Positions 58,068 through 64,000 of a DNA stretch of 64,000 bases are shown here, piece by piece. Position 1 is the first letter of the stretch. Each line of letters opens with the position of its first letter. The stretch is from contig NZ_JARGZF010000001.1 in assembly GCF_029222705.1 (NCBI RefSeq), forward strand, positions 24,437-88,436. Reading direction: 5' to 3'. Under the pieces are notes generated by a model. That model did no database searches and was not told the origin of the DNA. It saw only the letters and a program-made list of their open reading frames with translations. A program made the position numbers and the translations under genes. The stretch comes from Knoellia sp. p5-6-4 (GTDB lineage Bacteria > Actinomycetota > Actinomycetes > Actinomycetales > Dermatophilaceae).

Positions 58068-61000
58068 CGGCTTCCTCTCGGTCGGGGGTTCCGTTCAGGG
58101 GGGTCTGGGAGCGAGCCGAGCTCACACCCGTCTGGTGGCGGCTGAGGCTGCGGCGGATCGACTCGGGGTCGCGGCCGCCACGGGTGGGGGGCTGCGAGCC
58201 CTCTGCCGCCTCGCCGGTTCCGGGTGCACCGCTGACCCCCGGGCGCCGCACGGGCAGCCCTGAGGCGGTGGCCTGGGGCTGGGTGGCCTCGAGACCTGCC
58301 GCTGCCGACGGACCGCCGGCAGGCGCAGCGGGCGACCGGGACGAATCCACTTGTCCTCCATCGGAGTTGGCAAGCCAGGGGGACCCCATGGCCCGGAAGA
58401 TGGGCGTGTCCTCGTGGGACGAGCCGGACGAGGGCTGGATGCCGGAGGTGCCGGGCTGGCGTCGCGGCAGGCCGCTCGAGGCGGTGGCCCCAGGCTCGGT
58501 CGGCTGCCCCGGCTCGGCCACCTGCGGCGCGGGCGCCGGCGCAACGGCGGCGGGCTGCGGCGAACCGAAGGCGTTGAAGGGTGTCGTCGCCTGGTCGGCC
58601 GGGGCCATGGCCGCGGCTGCGGCGCTGAACCCGTCGGTCGCCGGGCTCGGGGCGACAGGGGCCGGGACCGGCTCGCTGACCGGGGCGGCGGTCGGGCGCT
58701 CCGGGGCGGCGGTCGGGCGCTCCGGGGCGGCGTCTGCGGGCTGGGCCGGGTCGGCCGCCTGCAGCGAGGTCTCGTCCGTCGAGCCCTCGGAGCCCTCAGA
58801 GCCCTCGGAGTCGTTCGTCTTCGTCTCGGCCTCCGCGCGGGCAGCGGCGAGCTTGGCACGGTGGTCCAGCCAGGCCGTGAGGTTGGCCGGCATCCGGTGC
58901 TCGTCCTCGGCCTCGGCAGCCGCGGCTGCGGCCGCGGCCTCCTTGCCCTTGGCACGGGACTCCTCGCCCGCCTTGCGGGACGGCAGGCGCAGCCAGCCCC
59001 GCTTGCTGTCGCCAGCGGCCTCGGCGGCGGCCTCGGCGCGGGTGGCCGGGGTACCGGTGTGCTCGGTGATGCCGGTTGCCATCGGCTTGCGCATCGGCAG
59101 GCCGGCGGTGGTCTTCGGCTCCTCGCTCACCTGCTCCGCGGCGGGCGGCTCGCTCGCAGGCGGTGCGGACGGAGCCGAAGGTGCCTTGGCGGCGGGGACG
59201 GACGGGGCAGCAGGAGCCGAGGGTGCCTTGGCGGCAGGCACCGCCGGGGCAGCCGGAGCCGTCGGCGGCGGACCCGAGGGGGCGAGGGAGGCGGGGTTGG
59301 TCTGCTCGCTGATGTTCGAGGCGCCGGGGCGGCGCGAGGGCAGGCCCTTGAACGTGCGCGCCGGAGCGTCCCCGGCCGGTGCCACGGGCGGTGCCGCAGG
59401 CGGTGTCGGACCGGCGCCGGTGTGCTCGTTGACACCACTGGCCATGGGCTTGCGGACGGGCAGGCCGTTCAGGCCCTTCGTCGCCTCCCCCGCGGCGGCG
59501 GGCGACGAGCCGCTGGTGGCGGAGCCGCCCGGCTGGATCGGCGCGGAGGCCGGCGCGGCGGCACCGTTCGGCTGCACCGGAGCGGCGGCCGGAGCTGCCG
59601 ATCCGTTGACCTTTGCGGCGGCCCCCGGGGCCGCCCCCGTCTTCGCGGGGCGGTCGGCCAGCAGCACACCCGGGAGGTGGACCGACACGGTGATGCCGCT
59701 CTGGCCCACGTCGTCGTTGCGACGCAGCCGCACGCCGATGCCGTGGCGCTTGGCCAGGCTTCCGACCACGAACAGGCCCATGCGGCGGGCGGTGTCGGTG
59801 GTGATGTCGCCGCCGTCGGCCAGTCGCTCGTTGAGGCCGGCCAGCGTGTTCGGCGGCATCCCCAGGCCGGAGTCCTTGATCTCGATGAGGACCCCGCCCT
59901 CGGAGGTCCGGGCGCCCCTGATGCTCACGCGGCTCGTCGGCGGCGAGTACGAGAGGGCGTTGTCGACGATCTCGGCCAGCATGTGGATCAGGTCCGAGCC
60001 GACGGACGACAGGACGTGGTCGTCCGCGGTCTCGTGCATGTCGATGCGCTGGTACTCCTCCACCTCAGAGACCGCGGCGCGCACGGCGTCGGCGACGGAG
60101 ATCGAGCGGGCTCCACCTCGGCGGGTGGTGGTGCCGGCCAGCACGAGCAGCGAGTCGCTGTTGCGCCGCATGCGAGCCGCGAGGTGGTCGAGGCGGAACA
60201 GGCTCTGCAGGCGCTGCGGGTCCTCCTCGTCGCTCTCGAGGCGCTCGATGAGGGTGAGCTGCTGCTCGATGAGCGAGGTGCTGCGGCGCGAGAGGGTCTC
60301 GAACATGTGGCCGACCTGGACGCGCAGGCGGGCCTGCTCGCCCGCCAGCGTCAGCGCCTGTTGGTGGAGGTCGTCGACGGCCCGCGCGAGCTGGCCCATC
60401 TCCTCCTTGGTGTGCACCGGGATCGGCTGGAATGCGGGCGCCTCCTCGCCGTCGCGGATGCGCCGCACCGCGTCCGGCAGCCGGTGCCGGGCGATCTCGA
60501 GGGCGCCGTGCCGCACCGCACGCAGCGGCACGAGGAGCGAGCGGAGCAGTGCCAGGACGAGGAACAGGGAGGCGAGCAGGGCCAGGACGATCAGGGCGAT
60601 GTTGGCCAGCGCCTGGGTGCGGTGCTCGCTGGCCTGGGCCCGCAGCCCCGCCTCGAACTCGGAGAGCTGACGGTTCAGCAGCGATCCGTATGCCGTGTTG
60701 CTGCGCTCGAAGGCGCCCGCGACGACCGCGAGCTCCTCGGGCGTCATCGACGCCTTCTGGAGGTAGACACCTCGAGCAGTGTTCTCGTTGATGAGCTGGC
60801 GTATGTCGGACGCGTTGCTGTTGGCCGCCTCGTCCTTGAGGCGGGTCACGAAGGAGCCCTCGGCACCGACGAGCTTGATCGCGTTCTGGGCGCCGCTGGC
60901 GTCGTCCTTGTTGGCGAGGTTCAGCTGCTGGCCGGTCATTGCGCGCTGGGCGGCGACGGTGTCCTGCAACGCCACCAGGGTCTTGACCGAGGACACGTCG

Positions 61001-61494
61001 TTGAGGCCGAGCTCGCCGATGATGGACGAGACGATGCTGGCGGTGCTCGCCGACTTGTCGATCGCGACGGAGAGCGCGCCGCTCTGGCCGGCAGCCTGAC
61101 GGACGCCCTTGCCCAGGACGAGCGCCTGCTCGGTCTTGGTGCGGACGCCGTCCGAGACCGACGCCTCGTCGAGGGCCCGGCCGACGTCCTTCACAGCCCG
61201 CTCGTAGGCGCCTGCGGAAGCCTTGAGGCCCTGTCCCCCCGGGGCGGAAGACGCGGCGAGCCGCTGGACGGCGAGGTTGAACTCGGCGACGGGACGCAGG
61301 AGGAGGGTGCTGTCGGCCGCCCGGGCGAAGGTGCGTTCCTGGTCCAGCTCGGTCTTGACGCGCAGGCCACCGAGCCAGAAGGCAAGCAGCACGGGCGCGA
61401 TCAGGGCGGCGGCCAGCTTCCGCCGCAGCGGCCACTGGGAGAACGACCACGACACCCGGGGGGTCTGGTCGGCGGCCGACTGCCTTTGGGTCAC
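58054..61494 (-). CDS. cvnA: Conservon histidine kinase-like sensor CvnA with long repeat tail
   Basis: A 1146-residue sensor. TM1 is near 28-46, an extracytoplasmic nitrate/nitrite-sensing-type helical domain follows (about 60-300), TM2 is 305-330 and a HAMP-like linker runs to 390. A dimerisation segment with [20 protein letters not shown] and an HATPase core with [21 protein letters not shown] and [14 protein letters not shown] end near 630. The remaining 500 residues are Pro/Ala/Glu-rich and disordered, with [28 protein letters not shown] and GLPVRRP motifs near residues 671, 716, 798, 1010 and 1080. No clear phospho-acceptor His is seen in the H box, as in other CvnA proteins. Heads cvnABCD. 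Confidence 0.93.
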   Translation of the reverse strand: MTQRQSAADQTPRVSWSFSQWPLRRKLAAALIAPVLLAFWLGGLRVKTELDQERTFARAADSTLLLRPVAEFNLAVQRLAASSAPGGQGLKASAGAYERAVKDVGRALDEASVSDGVRTKTEQALVLGKGVRQAAGQSGALSVAIDKSASTASIVSSIIGELGLNDVSSVKTLVALQDTVAAQRAMTGQQLNLANKDDASGAQNAIKLVGAEGSFVTRLKDEAANSNASDIRQLINENTARGVYLQKASMTPEELAVVAGAFERSNTAYGSLLNRQLSEFEAGLRAQASEHRTQALANIALIVLALLASLFLVLALLRSLLVPLRAVRHGALEIARHRLPDAVRRIRDGEEAPAFQPIPVHTKEEMGQLARAVDDLHQQALTLAGEQARLRVQVGHMFETLSRRSTSLIEQQLTLIERLESDEEDPQRLQSLFRLDHLAARMRRNSDSLLVLAGTTTRRGGARSISVADAVRAAVSEVEEYQRIDMHETADDHVLSSVGSDLIHMLAEIVDNALSYSPPTSRVSIRGARTSEGGVLIEIKDSGLGMPPNTLAGLNERLADGGDITTDTARRMGLFVVGSLAKRHGIGVRLRRNDDVGQSGITVSVHLPGVLLADRPAKTGAAPGAAAKVNGSAAPAAAPVQPNGAAAPASAPIQPGGSATSGSSPAAAGEATKGLNGLPVRKPMASGVNEHTGAGPTPPAAPPVAPAGDAPARTFKGLPSRRPGASNISEQTNPASLAPSGPPPTAPAAPAVPAAKAPSAPAAPSVPAAKAPSAPSAPPASEPPAAEQVSEEPKTTAGLPMRKPMATGITEHTGTPATRAEAAAEAAGDSKRGWLRLPSRKAGEESRAKGKEAAAAAAAAEAEDEHRMPANLTAWLDHRAKLAAARAEAETKTNDSEGSEGSEGSTDETSLQAADPAQPADAAPERPTAAPERPTAAPVSEPVPAPVAPSPATDGFSAAAAAMAPADQATTPFNAFGSPQPAAVAPAPAPQVAEPGQPTEPGATASSGLPRRQPGTSGIQPSSGSSHEDTPIFRAMGSPWLANSDGGQVDSSRSPAAPAGGPSAAAGLEATQPQATASGLPVRRPGVSGAPGTGEAAEGSQPPTRGGRDPESIRRSLSRHQTGVSSARSQTPLNGTPDREEADVPH

Positions 61495-61663
61495 AGCGAC
61501 ACCTTCCTGATCGGCGGAACCTCAAGCGAACGGAAACATAGGGGCGGCAGCGGACCCACCCACAGACTCCACGAAGCGCTTCACACCTTCGGCGGGGGCA
61601 AATCGACCAAAAGGACTAGGGCCGTCCGACCCGAGACTTTCCGAAGTCTTTACCCGAACATGG

Positions 61664-61689
61664 GTTTCGGTGGCCTGCGGGGCGGGCAT
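61664..61689 (+). promoter_or_regulatory. Candidate SigB/SigF-type promoter for the DUF2795 gene
   Basis: GTTT, then 16 bp, then GGGCAT matches the general-stress sigma pattern GTTT-N15/16-GGGTAT with one mismatch, about 87 bp before the ATG. A sigma factor of the same class is encoded next to this gene. On the other strand GGGTAA near 61650 may be a -10 box for cvnA. The 281-bp gap has no other feature apart from a short AGACTT-TCCG-AAGTCT hairpin. Confidence 0.38.
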
Positions 61690-61775
61690 CCCAAGGTCAC
61701 CGCCACGCCCCGACGTGGCGCCGACTGGCTGACTCCTGTGCCACGGCGACCGCGGCGGGCAGAGAGGAACACGAC

Positions 61776-62048
61776 ATGACAGCCACGCTGCCGGCCCCGC
61801 CCTCGACTCGTCCGTGGGCGTCGAGCGGGCCGGACTGGACCCAGCAACTGGCCGCCCTGCTCCGTCCCGCCACCTTTCCGGCGCGCCAGGACGAGCTGCT
61901 GGCGACACTCCTGCGGCGCCGGGCACCGGGCCACCTGCTCTGGCGTCTCGCCCCGCTGCCGCGCACGCGGCGGTTCGGCTCGCTCGAGGAGGTCCTCGCC
62001 TACCTCGATGAGCACGTGCCCACGGTCAGCGTGGCCGAGCCGCTCTGA
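61776..62048 (+). CDS. Small DUF2795-like protein
   Basis: A 90-residue protein. LAALLRPATFPARQDELLATLLRRRAPGHLLWRLAPLPRTRRFGSLEEVLAYL has the helical pattern of DUF2795, a short domain of unknown function common in actinobacterial stress genes. AGAGAGGAAC precedes the ATG. Its last 49 bases overlap the end of the convergent sigma factor gene in another frame. Confidence 0.7.
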   Translation: MTATLPAPPSTRPWASSGPDWTQQLAALLRPATFPARQDELLATLLRRRAPGHLLWRLAPLPRTRRFGSLEEVLAYLDEHVPTVSVAEPL

Positions 62049-62866
62049 CGGGGCTTGACGAGGGTCAGGCTCACCGGCTCGTCAAGGAGCTGTGAGCGCA
62101 GCCGGCGCAGCACGCGGGAGAGCAGGCGCGAGACCTGCATCTGGCTCACCCCGAGGGCGCGCCCCACCTCGGCCTGGGTGAGCCCGTCGACGAACCGCAG
62201 CCGGATGAGCAGGCGGTCGCGGGGACTCAACGTCGCCAGGGCCACCCGCAGCGAGTCGCGCATCTCCAGCGCGGTGTACTCGTCGCACGCCCCCTCGGCG
62301 GCCTCCGTCCCGCAACGACCTGCCGAGGGGTGCTCGAGCGAGACGGCCCGGTAGGCGGCCGCGCAGAGCTGCGCCTCGACGACCTCGGCCCGAGTCAACC
62401 GCAGGGCCGCGGCCAGGTCGCTGCGGGTGGGCATGCGGTGCAGCTCGTGCACCAGGCGCTCCTCCTGCTCCTGCAGCCTGGCCCTCGACTCCTGCAGCCG
62501 CCGCGGCGGGCGCACGCACCAGCCGCAGTCGCGGAAGTGCCGCTTGACCTCACCGGCCATGGTGGGCACGGCGTAGGCCGCGAACCCGCAGCCCGCCCCG
62601 GCGCGGTAGCCACGAACGGCCTTCACCAGCGCCAGCCGGGCCACCTGCAGCAGGTCCTCGTGCTCCAGGCCTCGGCCTGTGTAGCGGCGGGCGACGGCCT
62701 CGGCCAGGGGCAGGCTCGCGAGGACCACGGCCTCCTCCAGCTCCGCCCGGCGCGCCGGGTCAGGGCAGGAACGGAGCCGGCTGAGCAGCACCTCGATGCC
62801 CTCGTGTCCGTCCTGGGCGGGCGCGAGCTCGCTGGTCTCCTGCAGCTGGGTGGTTCCTGGCGGCAT
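62000..62866 (-). CDS. RNA polymerase sigma factor of the SigB/SigF/SigG group
   Basis: A 288-residue sigma-70 factor lacking region 1.1. Region 2 is YTGRGLEHEDLLQVARLALVKAVRGYR followed by FAAYAVPTMAGEVKRHFRD, region 3 MPTRSDLAAALRLTRAEV, and region 4 LSPRDRLLIRLRFVDGLTQAEVGRALGVSQMQVSRLLSRVL with the recognition helix. This is the general-stress/sporulation group common in actinobacteria. No anti-sigma factor gene is adjacent. The C-terminal 17 residues overlap the convergent DUF2795 gene. GAAGGAC precedes the ATG. Confidence 0.93.
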   Translation of the reverse strand: MPPGTTQLQETSELAPAQDGHEGIEVLLSRLRSCPDPARRAELEEAVVLASLPLAEAVARRYTGRGLEHEDLLQVARLALVKAVRGYRAGAGCGFAAYAVPTMAGEVKRHFRDCGWCVRPPRRLQESRARLQEQEERLVHELHRMPTRSDLAAALRLTRAEVVEAQLCAAAYRAVSLEHPSAGRCGTEAAEGACDEYTALEMRDSLRVALATLSPRDRLLIRLRFVDGLTQAEVGRALGVSQMQVSRLLSRVLRRLRSQLLDEPVSLTLVKPRQSGSATLTVGTCSSR

Positions 62867-63091
62867 CGCACGTCCTTCGTTCGCGGGACCGTGGCGCCGC
62901 TGCTGGACCACTGCTCTGCGGTCAGGGAAGCACCGGCTCCGACCCGGCGCAACCGGACGGCTGCGCTGCGGCGCCCACCGGCAGCCCGGGGCCATCCTCT
63001 AGACTCCGCCACTGGTTGAGCCAACAGCCGCTTCTGACGCGTTCGCGCGCCCGGGGCCGCTGTCCCGGGCCGACCACAGGTGGGTGGACAC

Positions 63092-63814
63092 ATGAACGAC
63101 CCGGGACCCGTTGCCCGGCGTGCAGGGGTGCCTGCCGACCGTCCGGCCCTGGAGGGGACCCTCCGGCAGCCGAGGCCCGACCTCGTGGCCCGTTTCCGGT
63201 TCGACGCCCTGACGGACAGCTGGTGGTGGTCGGACGGTCTGCTGACCGTCTTCGGCCTCGATCCTGAAGCCTCCCCTCCCTCGCTGGAGGAGCTGATGGG
63301 GCAGGTCCACCCCGAGGACCGAGCCCGGGCGTGGGAGACCCTCGAGCGGGCCCTCGTCGACGGCGCGCCGTTCTCGTCACGCCACCGGGTGGTCACCCCC
63401 CAGGGCGTCCAGCGGCACATCGTGGCCATGGGCGAGGGCGTCAGGGCCAACGGGAGCGTCATCGCGGTGCGCGGGTACCTCATCGACCTCACCGACTCCC
63501 TGCGCAGTGTCGTCGAGAAGGAGACGGCCGAGGGCATCGCGCGCACGGTCGCCACCAGGGCAGCCATCGAGCAGGCCAAGGGAGCCCTCATGGCGACCTA
63601 CGGCATCTCCGCCGAGGAGGCGTTCGAGGCGCTGCGGGCCTACTCCAACCACACCAACGTCAAGCTCAACGCCCTGGCCGGCTACATCGTGGCGCAGCTG
63701 GTCAACCCCGACCTCGCCCACCTGCGGCCCCAGGACAAGCTCGGCGAGATCCTCGCTGCCGTGACGGACCGGCCGGGAGTGCTGCACCGCGCCGTGAGCG
63801 ACCGGGCGACCTAG
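63092..63814 (+). CDS. PAS-ANTAR RNA-binding signal protein
   Basis: A 240-residue protein. Residues 35-140 are a PAS fold (WWWSDGLLTVFGLDP, LMGQVHPEDRARAWETLERAL, RGYLIDLTDS), and residues 160-215 an ANTAR domain (AAIEQAKGALMATYGISAEEAFEALR). PAS would sense a ligand or redox state and ANTAR would act as an RNA antiterminator. It is divergent from the sigma factor gene with 225 bp between, and TAGACT near 63000 is a possible -10 box. A four-codon longer GTG start is possible. Confidence 0.9.
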   Translation: MNDPGPVARRAGVPADRPALEGTLRQPRPDLVARFRFDALTDSWWWSDGLLTVFGLDPEASPPSLEELMGQVHPEDRARAWETLERALVDGAPFSSRHRVVTPQGVQRHIVAMGEGVRANGSVIAVRGYLIDLTDSLRSVVEKETAEGIARTVATRAAIEQAKGALMATYGISAEEAFEALRAYSNHTNVKLNALAGYIVAQLVNPDLAHLRPQDKLGEILAAVTDRPGVLHRAVSDRAT

Positions 63815-64000
63815 CCGGGCCGTGCAGCAGGCGGCAGCCGACGGGGGTCGGCCGCTGGCCACGCCGCCGGGTCGGGCCCGAGGTCGTCGAGGGCCCTGAC
63901 CTGCTCGACTCCCCACGGGGAGAAGGGCATCCGGCCGGCGCGCACATCCTCCACGACGCGGGCCCACGGCACCCAGGCGGTCTGCGCCACCTCGGCCGGC
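63811..64000 (-). CDS. NUDIX/isopentenyl-diphosphate isomerase-like protein (C-terminal fragment)
   Basis: The last 63 codons of a gene that starts beyond the right edge. AEVAQTAWVPWARVVEDVRAG followed by FSPWGVEQVRALDDLGPDPAAWP and PRRLPPA resembles the end of actinobacterial type I isopentenyl-diphosphate isomerases, where S-P-W and a following hydrophobic helix are conserved; another NUDIX hydrolase is the alternative. The stop overlaps the TAG of the PAS-ANTAR gene (CTAG). Confidence 0.55.
   Translation of the reverse strand, partial: PAEVAQTAWVPWARVVEDVRAGRMPFSPWGVEQVRALDDLGPDPAAWPAADPRRLPPAARPG

Noticed and set aside
58680..58740. A short tandem duplication around ACCGGGGCGGCGGTCGGGCGCTCCGG
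   Set aside because: It encodes a repeated Pro/Ala/Glu-Arg segment inside the disordered CvnA tail and looks like ordinary low-complexity expansion, not a mobile or CRISPR element.
58351..61779. An 1142-codon plus-strand open frame antisense to cvnA
   Set aside because: The same GC artefact. Its composition is Gly/Arg/Val/Leu-biased, and the opposite strand gives a recognisable CvnA.

Overview
The window is one contiguous piece of a very GC-rich actinobacterial chromosome. Almost every codon ends in G or C, GTG starts are common, stop/start overlaps (ATGA, GTGA) link many neighbours, and there is a phosphatidylinositol-mannoside pathway plus a CvnABCD conservon. Gene content and order fit Micrococcales, probably the Intrasporangiaceae group, but the exact genus is an inference. 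I saw no insertion sequence, prophage, CRISPR array or rRNA operon. There is one tRNA, tRNA-Val(CAC).

Layout. (1) 1-6.4 kb, minus strand: thrS, a HIT protein, pgsA, an acyltransferase (patA), pimA, a LemA-like membrane protein and pdxS (cut by the left edge). The middle of this run is the phosphatidylinositol mannoside pathway. (2) 6.6-8.1 kb: a small SHOCT-type membrane protein and a FUSC-type membrane protein. (3) 8.1-14.3 kb: a lipid module like the mycobacterial htdX-fabG4-fadA2-fadE5 neighbourhood, with a TetR regulator and a perfect 14-bp inverted repeat in the divergent promoter. (4) 14.3-17.5 kb: a VOC gene broken by a 2-nt frameshift, then a methyltransferase/FAD oxidoreductase pair resembling 10-methyl fatty acid synthesis genes. 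(5) 17.5-22 kb: MOSC and DUF1540 proteins, TerC with a leader that looks like a yybP-ykoY manganese riboswitch, a baeRF3-like eRF1-related protein, a small winged-helix regulator, a four-helix membrane protein and the tRNA. (6) 22-25.6 kb: pabB-pabC, a TIGR02611 membrane protein and a CapA-type lipoprotein. (7) 25.6-28.9 kb: a luciferase-like monooxygenase with its FMN reductase, a flavodoxin and a tandem universal stress protein.

(8) 29-40.2 kb is a complete respiratory nitrate reduction locus. Two NarK transporters diverge from a cysteine-containing COG2345-type regulator, a hemerythrin, and narGHJI. The last six genes are tightly coupled, so O2/NO or redox sensing, metalloprotein chemistry and nitrate respiration look co-regulated. 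(9) 40.2-46 kb: an FAD oxidase-DUF1365-cyclopropane synthase operon, a DUF4010/MgtC-like membrane protein, TspO and an SRPBCC protein. (10) 46-52.9 kb: a GH31 glycosidase, a carboxymuconolactone decarboxylase-like protein, a secreted small protein and a three-gene ABC exporter whose ATPase lacks a normal start codon. (11) 53-56.2 kb: lutABC (lactate utilisation) and an ANTAR-only protein. (12) 56.2-58.1 kb: a decayed TetR-like relic and cvnD-cvnC-cvnB; then 58-61.5 kb cvnA, a nitrate/nitrite-sensing-domain histidine kinase-like protein with a roughly 500-residue disordered tail carrying repeated GLPxRxP motifs. (13) 61.8-64 kb: a DUF2795 protein, a SigB/SigF-type sigma factor, a PAS-ANTAR protein, and the C-terminus of a NUDIX/isopentenyl-diphosphate isomerase-like protein cut by the right edge.

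The most noteworthy signals are: an over-represented GGTATGCC/GGCATACC octamer that carries rare TAT and ATA codons; the perfect operator overlapping a leaderless tetR promoter; the riboswitch-terC pairing; the regulator-hemerythrin-narGHJI arrangement with palindromic sites; the CvnA repeat tail; and three probable decay or sequence-error events (VOC, TetR relic, ABC ATPase start). Nothing here proves a wholly new system. The nitrate locus control region and the CvnA tail are the best places to look for one.
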